Origin: Kushneria sinocarnis
GTDB lineage: Bacteria > Pseudomonadota > Gammaproteobacteria > Pseudomonadales > Halomonadaceae
Reading direction: 5' to 3'
Assembly (NCBI RefSeq): GCF_003633775.1
Contig: NZ_RBIN01000004.1
Coordinates: 62,001-126,000, forward strand
DNA: 64,000 nucleotides
In this document: piece by piece, positions 16,401-27,857 of the stretch
Numbering within the stretch: position 1 is the stretch's first letter
How the letters are laid out: each line of letters opens with the position of its first letter
Program-made: the position numbers and the translations under genes
The notes under the pieces: generated by a model
Seen by the model: only the letters and a program-made list of their open reading frames with translations
Databases searched by the model: none
Told to the model about the DNA's origin: nothing

Positions 16401-17215
16401 ACTTTAACAACCTCATCCAGCATCAGCACTCTGCCCACACGCTCTTTCATCAACATTAAACGTATAATTCTTTTAAAAAACTTTTCAGATGCCATTGTTA
16501 ACCGTCGCCCTAGCACAAGACTGATAATTGCAGAAAGTGCATCTATTGGCGAAAAATACATATAATCAAAAATCATAAAAATGAATACAATGAAAAAGGA
16601 CATCGAGAACATGACATGGATGATAATAGGGTACTTTTTCTGAAGAATTTCAGCATGCTTGACCCGATCCAAAGACTCAAAGAAACACAGAATCAGGAAG
16701 AATGTCACCACCGCAGCCAAAAAAACAAAAGCCACTTTTTGATTAAAAAAAGCCAAAGCTGTCAGGCATAAAAACAGGAGGGCAAAATCAGCCAGAGATT
16801 CACAGGACGTCTTATACAAATTTGTTATCTCTCGGCTTTTCTTGACATTCCATTTTTTTTCTTTTTCCTGCCTCATACTTTTTATGGCATCGGCTCCATA
16901 CTTTGTATTCTTTCGAAAAATAAAAGCACAACCAACTGATAAGAGATACGTCACGACGGTCATTCCTGCCAGAAACAATATCCATTCGTTCAATGTACCC
17001 ACCACCATATATGCCGTCAGCTTGTCCGGAATACTGCTGGCAGAAAGCAATAAAATAATTTTAATGGGGATTATAAAGGACAGAATTTTTAAAATCTCGG
17101 AGAGCAGGTTAAATATCACTGCCATGGACGTACATTTTTTTACTGTCCAAAAAAGCCTTGTCATAAACACAAAGTATACCGACAGGCTTGAAGAGTACCG
17201 TTTGATCAGTTGCAT
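16397..17215 (-). CDS. polytopic membrane protein resembling an ABC exporter transmembrane domain
   Basis: A 272-residue protein with about six hydrophobic segments (near residues 30-60, 75-95, 135-155, 160-180, 200-220 and 225-245). The pair IIPIKIILLL and the long charged cytoplasmic stretch GADAIKSMRQEKEKKW between segments 2 and 3 recall type-I ABC exporter membrane domains. No nucleotide-binding domain is attached or present in the operon. It is too short and has the wrong topology to be KpsM with confidence, and Wzx flippases are longer. It overlaps kpsS by 4 bases. A role in export or assembly of the polysaccharide is inferred from position only. Confidence 0.45.
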   Translation of the reverse strand: MQLIKRYSSSLSVYFVFMTRLFWTVKKCTSMAVIFNLLSEILKILSFIIPIKIILLLSASSIPDKLTAYMVVGTLNEWILFLAGMTVVTYLLSVGCAFIFRKNTKYGADAIKSMRQEKEKKWNVKKSREITNLYKTSCESLADFALLFLCLTALAFFNQKVAFVFLAAVVTFFLILCFFESLDRVKHAEILQKKYPIIIHVMFSMSFFIVFIFMIFDYMYFSPIDALSAIISLVLGRRLTMASEKFFKRIIRLMLMKERVGRVLMLDEVVKV

Positions 17216-17219
17216 GCGG

Positions 17220-19142
17220 CTACCGTTTTAAGTAATCCAGTATTTTCCTTCTGGCTTTGACCATTATCCTTTGAAGAGTACTCGGGTTATAGGTGCCATT
17301 TTTTTTCCAATCCAGCAGTTGCTCCAGTCCATCCTCTGCGGTCATGTAAAACCCTGTCCCAAGGCTTACATAGGTGGGGTAATGAAGCAGTGTGCCGGCC
17401 ACCAGCTCATCCAGCGAAAGCCTGCGCTCACGTCTTGGCAGTGGGGCGTGATCAATTGTTAGCCCCCAGGAGGCGTAAAAGGGTTGTCCGTAGGTAACGA
17501 CTTTTTTACCTCTTAACAGGCCTTCAAACCCTGCCAGCGATGTCATGACGTGCACCTCATCTACCACATCAAGCAGCTCTGCCATCGGTGCGTCGGTCAC
17601 CAGTTCATCACAATGATGAATGGCCGCTTCTTCGTCCATGCCCTGCGCTCTTAACTGGGCCAGTACGTCGGGATGAGGCTTATAGAGAATATAACCCTGC
17701 GGATGGGCAGCTCTGACGCTTTTCAGTAGATCCATATTACGGCTGATCGTCTGCGCCCCAAAACGTATGGAAGCATCCGACTCAACCTGACCCGGCACCA
17801 GAATAATGGGGGACACACGGTCGGGGGCACGCCATACACGGGAGCCCACATTGTACTTGGTAATATTGGTTTCAATCAGACGCTGACGCAGCTGCGCCGC
17901 TCTGCGGATATCGGATTCACTGAAAACATGATGCTGAAGAATATTCTCAAGCGCCGAAGGCGTTCTCGCATCGTAGTAAAGCCCCTTTTCATCCAGCACC
18001 CACGATATGGGCCTGATCAGATGGGCCCCAAGGCCCACCGATCTGATGAAGGCATCTTCCAGCCTGACAATCTGATAGCTGTTCTTTTGATGCAGTTTCT
18101 CAGCGCCCGGATAGTCATCAAGTGCCCGGCTTCCCCAGACCACCAGACAAGCGTCATCCGGGACAGTATCGATATCCGTGATCCGATGAATCTGACTGCC
18201 CTGAAAATAGTCCTTGAGTACAGGGAGTTTCCATCGGGAAAAGCCCAGCGCATAAAGCGTTGCGGGAAAACGATCCAGATGACACCGCTGCAGGGCAAGC
18301 CACTCAAGCAGTGCTTCAGGCGTGGTCGGGCAATCATGCTCGGGGTGTCTTAATAATGTGCGCTCAAAAAGCAGCGTGTGCAGCAGAACCGTCAGCGATG
18401 GCTGATCATGGTAAGGCGGACGACCGGCAACGTGTACCTGAAGTAAGCGCATGCGGGCATCAAGGCCGACCCATGAATTCACCACGTGGGTCTGCTCAGC
18501 CGCTATCAGAAGATCATGTACGTGACAGGGCGTATTGATGATGATGACACGGCGCCGCTGACGCAATGGAGCCACTTCCTGCTCAATGCAGCGTGTTTCC
18601 ATGATGGCGTTACAGCTGACCACCACATCGACCTCATCATCACCATGTTCAGCAATGCTTTCCATCAGCTGATGCAGAGCTTCCCTGCCCTGAGCTTTAC
18701 CGGCGGATACATCATCGTGATCCAGCCAACCAAGAATAAAACGCTCGGGTAGCTTTTGCTGACACCGGGGATGCCCATTGCGCCATGACACCCGGCTGGC
18801 ACGCCACTGTTCAATGAAGCGCTCGATGCGCTGATGTTGATCACTGGAGGGCTCGCACCAGTCGCTGTCATCAATACCGGCTTTCACTTTAAAAAAAGAA
18901 AGGGGCGTTTCATGCTTTTGAGAAAGCGTTTGATAGGGCGCAAAAGGCCCCTCCTTCAAAAACCAGCATTGTTCCGGCCATTGCGCCATGACCTTTCGAT
19001 AGGCTCGACTCCCCTGCTCTTCGACCGAAAAAAATACCGCCTGAACGGTGCCGATAGCCTGGGTAGAGACAACCGTGTCATTCTCAAAAAAGCCGGTAAT
19101 ACCCTGAATACGGCTCAATGCGGGACTAATCGCAACCGTCAT
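17220..19142 (-). CDS. kpsC: KpsC-like capsule beta-Kdo glycosyltransferase with a divergent N-terminal half
   Basis: KpsC extends the poly-Kdo linker using CMP-Kdo through two transferase modules. This 640-residue protein (E. coli KpsC is about 675) has a clear C-terminal module: RLEDAFIRSVGLGAH near residue 357, VPGQVESD near 445, LYKPHPDV near 487 and SLAGFEGLLRGKKVVTYG near 545 with QPFYASWG. The N-terminal 300 residues do not show the matching EDGF-SVGLG and HPD motifs; only KEGPF near 63 and a weak VGLDARM are in register. The first module may therefore be inactive or changed. A separate single-module protein at 25837 could supply the missing activity. Confidence 0.8.
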   Translation of the reverse strand: MTVAISPALSRIQGITGFFENDTVVSTQAIGTVQAVFFSVEEQGSRAYRKVMAQWPEQCWFLKEGPFAPYQTLSQKHETPLSFFKVKAGIDDSDWCEPSSDQHQRIERFIEQWRASRVSWRNGHPRCQQKLPERFILGWLDHDDVSAGKAQGREALHQLMESIAEHGDDEVDVVVSCNAIMETRCIEQEVAPLRQRRRVIIINTPCHVHDLLIAAEQTHVVNSWVGLDARMRLLQVHVAGRPPYHDQPSLTVLLHTLLFERTLLRHPEHDCPTTPEALLEWLALQRCHLDRFPATLYALGFSRWKLPVLKDYFQGSQIHRITDIDTVPDDACLVVWGSRALDDYPGAEKLHQKNSYQIVRLEDAFIRSVGLGAHLIRPISWVLDEKGLYYDARTPSALENILQHHVFSESDIRRAAQLRQRLIETNITKYNVGSRVWRAPDRVSPIILVPGQVESDASIRFGAQTISRNMDLLKSVRAAHPQGYILYKPHPDVLAQLRAQGMDEEAAIHHCDELVTDAPMAELLDVVDEVHVMTSLAGFEGLLRGKKVVTYGQPFYASWGLTIDHAPLPRRERRLSLDELVAGTLLHYPTYVSLGTGFYMTAEDGLEQLLDWKKNGTYNPSTLQRIMVKARRKILDYLKR

Positions 19143-20419
19143 TGTGCCTTGTTGCCTGCCAGCTGTTCATAGCCACGGGCCGTAGCAACGGCGTCTTCGT
19201 TACCCTGTGCCTTGAGAATTATGTCCGCAAGCTCACGGAAAGCACCCTCACCTCCCTTGCAGGTCAACACAATACTCGAAGCCTTCCTGATGTAATCCGC
19301 GGCATCTGCCGGACAGGCTGACAGTGCGCACTCTTCAAAGGCAGGCAGATCCAGCGTGTCATCGCCGATAAAAAGAGTTTCTTCGGGGGAGACGCCAGCT
19401 GCCTCAATCAACACCTGACATGCCTGACGCTTTTCCTTTTTGCCCAGCTGGAAAAGCGTGATATGCAGATCATCCAGCCGCTTGCGCAGCACTTTGGAAT
19501 CTCTGCCAGACAGACCAGCGACCTGTACGCCACAGTTTTGAAGGATACTGGTCCCCAGGCCATCGCGCGCATTGAACATTTTTAGCGCCTCGCCGTTTTC
19601 GCCATAGGCCAGCTGGCCAGTGGTTAGTACCCCATCAACATCGGTAATCACCAGACGAATGTTGGCAAGGGAGGGCCCGGCTACAGGCTTCTCCCCTCTG
19701 AAAATGGCACGTACCCTTTCCAAACATTCCGGCGTGTCGACACCGGCCGGAGCTTCAATCGCCTCGATTGCCCGAATACGATAGCCCTCATGCAACAGGC
19801 GCAGCTGTTCAAGCTTTTCACTGCGCTCCAGCATCGGCTGTGAAAGATCGCTGTAGTGTTCAAGCACGCGCTTTCGATAAGCGTAGATGCCAATGTGCTT
19901 TTTATATGTCGCGATATTTTCTCCATCACGATCATACGGAATGGGGGAACGGCTGAAATACAGCGCGTCCCCCAGAGCATTGGTGGCAACCTTGACCGAA
20001 TTGGGGTTACCAGCCTCGGTGGCATCAATGGCGTGATACAGCGTGGCCACATCAATACTTTCATCAGCCACAATGGCGTCAATGAGCCTTGACACATCCT
20101 CGATATGAAACAAGGGTTCATCCCCTTGCACGTTGACGAAGATATCGGCCGGCCAGTGGCGTGATACCTCAACGATTCGATCCGTGCCGGACTCATGATC
20201 AGATGAGGTCATGGCAGCCTTGCCACCGAAAGCTTCGACGGCCGCCATGACCCGCTCATCGTCCGTTGCCACAACCACCCCGGATGCTCCTCGTATGCTC
20301 AAGGCGCGCTCATAGACATGCTGGATCATAGGCTTACCTGCAATATCCAGCAGGGGCTTGCCCGGTAAACGGCTGGATCCAAAACGCGCCGGGATGACGA
20401 TCTTGACATCTGCACTCAT
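19139..20419 (-). CDS. fused CMP-Kdo synthetase and Kdo-8-phosphate phosphatase (KdsB-KdsC)
   Basis: One 426-residue chain carries two consecutive steps of CMP-Kdo supply. Residues 1-245 are KdsB: IVIPARFGSSRLPGKPL at the N-terminus, VVVATDD near 48, NVQGDEPL near 94 and the late segment LEQLRLLHEGY near 205. Residues 255-420 are KdsC, a HAD phosphatase: ITDVDGVLTTG near 257, FNARDGLG near 280, SGRDS near 301 and FIGDDTLDLPAF near 345. The order is reversed relative to the pathway, where KdsC acts before KdsB. I prefer the ATG at 20419 over an in-frame GTG two codons upstream. It overlaps kpsC by 4 bases. Confidence 0.9.
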   Translation of the reverse strand: MSADVKIVIPARFGSSRLPGKPLLDIAGKPMIQHVYERALSIRGASGVVVATDDERVMAAVEAFGGKAAMTSSDHESGTDRIVEVSRHWPADIFVNVQGDEPLFHIEDVSRLIDAIVADESIDVATLYHAIDATEAGNPNSVKVATNALGDALYFSRSPIPYDRDGENIATYKKHIGIYAYRKRVLEHYSDLSQPMLERSEKLEQLRLLHEGYRIRAIEAIEAPAGVDTPECLERVRAIFRGEKPVAGPSLANIRLVITDVDGVLTTGQLAYGENGEALKMFNARDGLGTSILQNCGVQVAGLSGRDSKVLRKRLDDLHITLFQLGKKEKRQACQVLIEAAGVSPEETLFIGDDTLDLPAFEECALSACPADAADYIRKASSIVLTCKGGEGAFRELADIILKAQGNEDAVATARGYEQLAGNKAQ

Positions 20420-20433
20420 TGACACATGCTCTA

Positions 20434-22189
<1,756 letters not shown>

Positions 22190-22222
22190 AAAACACCTTT
22201 TAGGGGATAGTTAAATCTTTGT

Positions 22223-25200
22223 TTATTTCAGTTTAAGAGAAAAACGCTTAAAAAACAAAGAAAACTTATCAAGTATGTTTAATTCGCTTCTCATGATACC
22301 ACCATTTCTTTTTGCTAACTCATAAAAAGCATAATACTTCCCAAACTTATTTATATTTGAATTGTCTACTCTTGAAATATTTACATCCCTCCCGGGAAAG
22401 GCTATTTGTGAAAATGCTTGTAAGGAACTGGAACTGTGCAAAGCCCTTGCAACGTATACTCTTTTTGGAAAATTAACGCCATTTATATTTAGATGATTAT
22501 TTAATATGCGCCAACTTTGATTCGGTTTTTTAACGCTATCGTTTATGCTTCCCCCCTGCTTTTTATTTTTGCTCCTTTGAATTACTTCTTTACCTTCTTT
22601 CCAGAGATCATTAACACCATTATTAGTTACGATGTATTTTGAGTCAGCACCGGCATAAGTATTATCGAACTTAAGACCTATGAAATTTTTTGCTTCAGCC
22701 AAACTCGGCGAGCACAAAACTTTCTCTAGAAAATAGATTGAAGAGTTTATCTCAAAACTTGGGTTTGGGTATAAAGGTTCAATATCGCTTATCCAATCAT
22801 CCGCAAACATAGTAGCGCCTTCGTGCACTTGTTTTATGCCATTCTCATGACTTAAAGTTATTCCACTTTCCAAACTCAGCCCGCTTGGGTCATAACTAAT
22901 CAAACTACCAACCGGTTCATTAAACAAGGTTTCAACGAACAAGTTGTGTGAAAGCAAGAAGCTAAATTCTTTTTGTTTCGAATTTAAATTTTTAAAAAGA
23001 AAGCAATGTGCATTCTCTATCGGATCGTCCGCATTCTCATTGATATAAGACATGAAAAACAAAGGTATAAATTTTTCCTCAAAGAAAAATCTTAACGCTT
23101 TATGAGTTGAACCTTTGTATCCAAAGTCTACTGCAGAAGTATTTAAACTTGCATCAATATCAAGACTTTCCAAATATTTTTTGAGCGATTCTTTATTCTT
23201 GGAATTCCCATTATCCCAAGAATTCCAATTCTTAACAAGATAGTCGTATACTAAGCCGTAGATAGCAGCATAATTAACATCTTTTACTAAAACACTTGTG
23301 TCTTTTATATTCCACTTCTCTAACAAAAAACCTTCAATTTCTTCTAGGTCGATTTTGAATCTATTTGTCAGCAGCGATGCTAATGAATTAGCCCTAGAAT
23401 AATCATCAATTCTTATATCAAAACAATCGATCGGATTATCGATATTCAAAGCTGTTAAAGCTTGACGAGAAACACGAACATACTTCAAATCAATATCTTG
23501 GTACTCATTTTTTTGCTCAACTAATAAAGATGCTACTTTATATGCCATATAGCAATCCCGAGAAAAAAACAGTACCTGCTTTACTCCCATTTCTTTTGAT
23601 TTATTTAAAATCCATTTAGAAAACTCCAGCACAACAGGTCCAAGCGCTAAATACCCAAATTTATATGGAGAATTCATTAACTCGTCAGTAGCAAACTTAT
23701 ATTCTTTATCTTTATACATAAAATCAGGACTAAAAAATCTTTCACAGTAAAGCCCTGCACTTGTTCTCAGCACAAAACTGTTATCAATGACCTTTTTATC
23801 AAATGGACGTTTTTTTATTTCTTTATAAAACCTTTCTCTAGACGAGGGTAAATTAATGGCTTGCAAACCAGATTGATTAGCTTTTTCATAATCACCTACT
23901 AGGTTATCACCTACATGGACAATACTGCCCTTTGCAATACCTGCGTTTTCTATAATTTTTTCAAAAAGAGATCCGGAATGTTTTTTATGTCCTTCTCTTG
24001 AAGATACATAGAGCTCATCAAAACGATAGCCGTTTGTAATTAAAACTTTTTTAACAAACTCATACGAGTGTATAAAATCAGAGGTAATAATTATCTTTTT
24101 ATTTTTTTCGCAAGCTTTCTTGAACAAAGCATTGCCGATTTTTCGTGGCTTTAAAGTCTGGAGCTCGATATCTTGCTCTAACTGTACCAAAGTCTCAGAA
24201 TAACTTGATTCAAGCCCTAACTCATTTAAAAAAAGCTTGTATACATCTTCTATCCTTATCTCTTCTGGCAAATCAGGATTTTGGGTGAGAGCAATATCTT
24301 GCTTTTCCCTGAGCTGTCTTTCAAATCCATGTCGAAGGACGGCGAATCTTTCGATTACTTGTCTAGGTAAAAATCCAAATCTTTCTGTATTCTCTTTTAT
24401 ATGTTTTTGCATCAAGAAGAATACATCTTCTGGCCGAAAGACTGTACGTCTTACCAGCGTATCAAAAACATCAAAAGAAATTGCCTCTTTATCTGAGAAT
24501 ATCTCTTCGATTTTTTTGAAATTTTCCAGCTCAAGATTGTACTTAGAGCTATCTAACGCTTTTAATTTTTTATCTGAAGCATTAAAAGAAGAAAGCTCTA
24601 TATAAGGAAATAAAATGCTATTGATCTCAAAAAAGGTAGAACCTTTCCTTCCTCGAAAAAGGCCATCAATATACTCTTTCAAAAAGTAACTATTATTAAG
24701 GAAGTGATCTTCTAATACGAAATTATAGAAAAAAGAAGATGCGAATTCGCGGTCGGAAATCTCATTTCTCGATAGGAAGTTATCGCTCCCTAGACTTGAA
24801 AGATGAGATCGGGAGGGTGATATTAACGCTTTCCCAAAAAACTTTGCTTGCAAACCAATTGTACTGGATATGCTTACGGTAGCATCAGCCCACGGCGCAA
24901 TATACTGCGATATATTATCGAGCTTTTCAAAAGCAGAACTGTATAAGAAATTTGGAAATCTTTCTCTCAAGAAATCTATATTTTTGTCATTAACCGCTCT
25001 TTCTGAAACAAATCCGCTAACGTATTGAGTAACTATTACACCAACATGGTCAGGGGCATTGCTTAATACATCTACAAGAAATTCAAATTGGTTTTTATAA
25101 CTACAATTTTCATAAAACCCAAAGTAGCTAGATATTTGAAGAGGTACTAGCCAAAATTCTTCAAAATTCTCTGCTCCTGTAAGTTGTGAAAGTATGATCT

Positions 25201-25837
25201 CTTTTACATTCCTGCTCTCGAAATAATTTTTATACCAACTCCTTAACTCGTAAAACTCTGATAACTTTTCTTCCCTTACTAAGCAATCACTTGGAAAGCA
25301 AGCATTTTTATTAAAAGAAGAATCTTTATACAGGCCATTAATATCTACTGACAAAGTCCTTGGAAAAGGCGGGCGCATAAAAGGCCCCGGCATTAAATCA
25401 ACGACTAAAGCTTCAGGATAAATTTTTCTTAAGAAATTTACAGGGTATTCCCAACTGAATATGATGTCTGGACACCAATCACCAAGCATATTCAAAATAA
25501 GATTTTTAGCTTGGTCGAAATATACGTCTTTTTTATTATAATCTCCCACTAAAAAATAATCGCTTTTTAAAAAAGAATTGCCTTCTTCATGGATATCAAC
25601 CAATTCTACTCTGTTGAATTTTACCAATCTCTCTTTGGCTTCTTTACCCAATGCTTTAAAAGCATGTTCACTAATAATAAAAGCACTATCTTTACACTCA
25701 ACACCGTAAGCTTTTTTGATATTTTCTGACAAAGGCATTAAAAACTTTTCATAAGCTCCCGCTCTAAATGAAGGAATCCCCATATCTACGGATAGATTAG
25801 TGATAAAAACTGCTTTCTTAATATTAACTTCCGGCAT
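22223..25837 (-). CDS. 1,204-residue multidomain protein: capsule-type GT-like region, HAD domain, COG5610-like C-terminal region
   Basis: Three regions are visible. Residues 1-430 resemble capsule synthesis/glycosyltransferase proteins, with SWEYPVNFL near 140 and ADATVSISSTIGLQAKFFGKAL near 315. Residues 450-665 form a HAD-like domain: motif I AISFDVFDTLVRR near 451, IITSDFIHS near 590 and HVGDNLVGDYEKA near 636. Residues 690-1060 carry LFFSRDCYMAYKVA, VRVSRQALT and VDFGYKGSTHKAL, a conserved block seen after HAD domains of the COG5610 type in surface polysaccharide clusters. The final 140 residues are not recognised. The gene is very AT-rich and overlaps the upstream gene by one base. It is probably a polysaccharide-modifying or polymerising enzyme; the reaction is unknown. 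Confidence 0.6.
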   Translation of the reverse strand: MPEVNIKKAVFITNLSVDMGIPSFRAGAYEKFLMPLSENIKKAYGVECKDSAFIISEHAFKALGKEAKERLVKFNRVELVDIHEEGNSFLKSDYFLVGDYNKKDVYFDQAKNLILNMLGDWCPDIIFSWEYPVNFLRKIYPEALVVDLMPGPFMRPPFPRTLSVDINGLYKDSSFNKNACFPSDCLVREEKLSEFYELRSWYKNYFESRNVKEIILSQLTGAENFEEFWLVPLQISSYFGFYENCSYKNQFEFLVDVLSNAPDHVGVIVTQYVSGFVSERAVNDKNIDFLRERFPNFLYSSAFEKLDNISQYIAPWADATVSISSTIGLQAKFFGKALISPSRSHLSSLGSDNFLSRNEISDREFASSFFYNFVLEDHFLNNSYFLKEYIDGLFRGRKGSTFFEINSILFPYIELSSFNASDKKLKALDSSKYNLELENFKKIEEIFSDKEAISFDVFDTLVRRTVFRPEDVFFLMQKHIKENTERFGFLPRQVIERFAVLRHGFERQLREKQDIALTQNPDLPEEIRIEDVYKLFLNELGLESSYSETLVQLEQDIELQTLKPRKIGNALFKKACEKNKKIIITSDFIHSYEFVKKVLITNGYRFDELYVSSREGHKKHSGSLFEKIIENAGIAKGSIVHVGDNLVGDYEKANQSGLQAINLPSSRERFYKEIKKRPFDKKVIDNSFVLRTSAGLYCERFFSPDFMYKDKEYKFATDELMNSPYKFGYLALGPVVLEFSKWILNKSKEMGVKQVLFFSRDCYMAYKVASLLVEQKNEYQDIDLKYVRVSRQALTALNIDNPIDCFDIRIDDYSRANSLASLLTNRFKIDLEEIEGFLLEKWNIKDTSVLVKDVNYAAIYGLVYDYLVKNWNSWDNGNSKNKESLKKYLESLDIDASLNTSAVDFGYKGSTHKALRFFFEEKFIPLFFMSYINENADDPIENAHCFLFKNLNSKQKEFSFLLSHNLFVETLFNEPVGSLISYDPSGLSLESGITLSHENGIKQVHEGATMFADDWISDIEPLYPNPSFEINSSIYFLEKVLCSPSLAEAKNFIGLKFDNTYAGADSKYIVTNNGVNDLWKEGKEVIQRSKNKKQGGSINDSVKKPNQSWRILNNHLNINGVNFPKRVYVARALHSSSSLQAFSQIAFPGRDVNISRVDNSNINKFGKYYAFYELAKRNGGIMRSELNILDKFSLFFKRFSLKLK

Positions 25838-26898
25838 TATGATGTGCTCTTTAATTTGACTTCATTAACAATTTCTTCGATCCTAACTTTTTGCCCTTCC
25901 CTCATGTATCTCGGGTACAGTATATATGAGGCTGAGAACACATTTATTATAGTTAAATTCCTATTTCTCCTAGGGCTTTTTTGCTTATCATTTGTAATTC
26001 CCCATCCAGCATAGAAGGGACAGCCTACAGTTGTCACCGCCACTCCTCTTAGCAAGCTTTCAAAACCTGCTAAAGAGCTAATAGTATAAACCCGATCTAC
26101 CCCAGTTAATGCATCATTGAGAGACATTCTTTCAGATATAATATTACATATTCCCATTACATCATCTGGATTTGAAAGTCCTTCTCGCTTCCCTACCAAC
26201 ACGTCCGGATGTATTTTATATATAATCTGTGCCTCAGGATTTTCTTTAGAAGCTAGCCGCACAAGATCATTATTGGTAAAAGGCCTGTCACAACCAAACT
26301 GAATGGACTGATCATCTTCGACCTGGCCAATGACCAGCACTCGCTTGCCAAGCTTTGGCCCGTACAGGGTTGCAGCCAAGTTCGTAATGGCCTCATTGTA
26401 TTTTGTTATGTCATTTTCAACGATTGTTTGAATACATTTTTCTGCACGCTTCAATAATTCGGGATCGCTGTCAAAGTCGTAATTATTTAACAGGTTTTCC
26501 AAGTCTGAAGGCTGTGTGGCATCAAAATAGATCCCTGTCTTATCGAAACAAAGCGAGTACGGAGGCACGTGTTGGGCACCCAGCCCGACAGAGCGAATGA
26601 ACCCGTCTTCGACTCGAACTACTTTAATACCAGGCTCTGCCGCTAAAAAGTCTTTAAACACCTGTGTCTCAAGCTTTCCCCAGATATATATTTTTTTGAC
26701 TTTTGACCACTTGGCGAGCCGATGTAAAGCTTGCTCGCTAACGGAAAGAGGCACATATGCCACGTGGGCTTCTTCAATAAATTTTTCAAAGTGGGGCCTT
26801 TTCCATGCAGCCACATTGACGGCCCACACCTTTTTTTTTCTTGCCTCAAAAACAAATTTCAACTCCTTGGAAAAACGAAGCAATTTTTTCTTAAGCAT
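25837..26898 (-). CDS. single-module KpsC-type beta-Kdo transferase
   Basis: This 353-residue protein matches one transferase module of KpsC: RVEDGFIRSVGLGAQ near residue 96, LVIGQVEDDQSIQFG near 188, YKIHPDV near 228 and SSLAGFESLLRGVAVTTVG near 281 with CPFYAGWG. The N-terminal 90 residues form a small Rossmann-like half with AAWKRPHFEKF. It is collinear with the C-terminal half of the 640-residue KpsC at 17220 rather than with KpsS. A single module normally would not stand alone beside a full KpsC, so it may take over the activity that looks lost in that protein's N-terminal half, or add Kdo elsewhere. Confidence 0.75.
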   Translation of the reverse strand: MLKKKLLRFSKELKFVFEARKKKVWAVNVAAWKRPHFEKFIEEAHVAYVPLSVSEQALHRLAKWSKVKKIYIWGKLETQVFKDFLAAEPGIKVVRVEDGFIRSVGLGAQHVPPYSLCFDKTGIYFDATQPSDLENLLNNYDFDSDPELLKRAEKCIQTIVENDITKYNEAITNLAATLYGPKLGKRVLVIGQVEDDQSIQFGCDRPFTNNDLVRLASKENPEAQIIYKIHPDVLVGKREGLSNPDDVMGICNIISERMSLNDALTGVDRVYTISSLAGFESLLRGVAVTTVGCPFYAGWGITNDKQKSPRRNRNLTIINVFSASYILYPRYMREGQKVRIEEIVNEVKLKSTS

Positions 26899-26911
26899 AT
26901 CAATACTTATC

Positions 26912-27856
26912 CTAATTAAAAATTTCCACGACTCCTGCTAAATTATCAATCTTATCTTTTACAAGTAGCGCTTTTATCTTCCTTTCACGCATGATTTCCT
27001 CGGCATCTGCAACCAGTCTTGTTTCATCGATGCAATAGGGTGTAGTACTCATCAGGTCTTTGGCGCATTTCGTAACCAGCCCCTCTTCATTCATAAGGCC
27101 ACGCCTGATATCACCGTCGGTGATGATGCCCTGCAATTCATTCTCCTGCATTACAACGACAAGTCCGATACGACCAATGGTCATAGCCATTAGGCACTCA
27201 CGTAAAGAAGCGGTCACATCTACTGTTGGCACTTCTTTATGCATCACATCTTTCACTCGGGTCAGCAATTTTCTGCCCAAACTACCACCGGGATGAAAGC
27301 GAGCAAAATCCATCGGTTGAAAGCCTTTCGCCTGTATGAGGGCCACTGCCAGCGCATCCCCCATGGCCATGGTGGCTAGTGTTGAGGTAGTTGGCGCAAG
27401 ATTGTTGGGACAAACCTCCCTTTCAACTTCAACGTTCAGAAAAACATCCGAATTTTTGGCCAGAGTGGAATGCTCATTGCCTGCTATCGTAATAATCTGA
27501 TTGCCAAAGGATTGCAGACTGGGAATCAGTCTTATCACTTCTTCGGTTTCACCGCTATAGGAAAGCAAAATGACGACATCAAACCCGGTAATAATGCCCA
27601 AATCACCATGAAAAGCCTCGGCCGGGTGCATGAAAAAACTGGGTGTGCCTGTTGAAGCAAAAGTGGCGGCCATTTTTTTGCCGATAATACCGGATTTGCC
27701 CATGCCTGACACAATGACTCTACCCTTGCATGTCAGAATCATATCGACAGCTTTTTCAAAATTCTCATCAACTCTTTCAGCCAACTGATTGATAGCACGA
27801 GCCTGGGCTTGCAAAGCATATCTGGCGATAAAACCATACCGGGTGTCGATAGTCAC
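26912..27856 (-). CDS. kdsD: D-arabinose-5-phosphate isomerase (SIS + two CBS)
   Basis: Interconverts ribulose 5-phosphate and arabinose 5-phosphate, the first step towards Kdo; capsule-linked copies are named KpsF. The SIS domain covers about residues 35-170 (RVIVSGMGKSGIIGKKMA, LLSYSGETEE, the catalytic-site stretch HPAEAFHGDLG) and two CBS motifs follow (residues 200-314, with IITDGDIRRGL). I chose the GTG at 27856 because GGGAG lies 7 bases upstream and it falls just past the ancestral stop of the upstream relict; a longer frame starting with TTG at 27889 runs into that relict. Length 314 is slightly short of E. coli KdsD (328). Confidence 0.9.
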   Translation of the reverse strand: MTIDTRYGFIARYALQAQARAINQLAERVDENFEKAVDMILTCKGRVIVSGMGKSGIIGKKMAATFASTGTPSFFMHPAEAFHGDLGIITGFDVVILLSYSGETEEVIRLIPSLQSFGNQIITIAGNEHSTLAKNSDVFLNVEVEREVCPNNLAPTTSTLATMAMGDALAVALIQAKGFQPMDFARFHPGGSLGRKLLTRVKDVMHKEVPTVDVTASLRECLMAMTIGRIGLVVVMQENELQGIITDGDIRRGLMNEEGLVTKCAKDLMSTTPYCIDETRLVADAEEIMRERKIKALLVKDKIDNLAGVVEIFN

Positions 27857-27857
27857 T

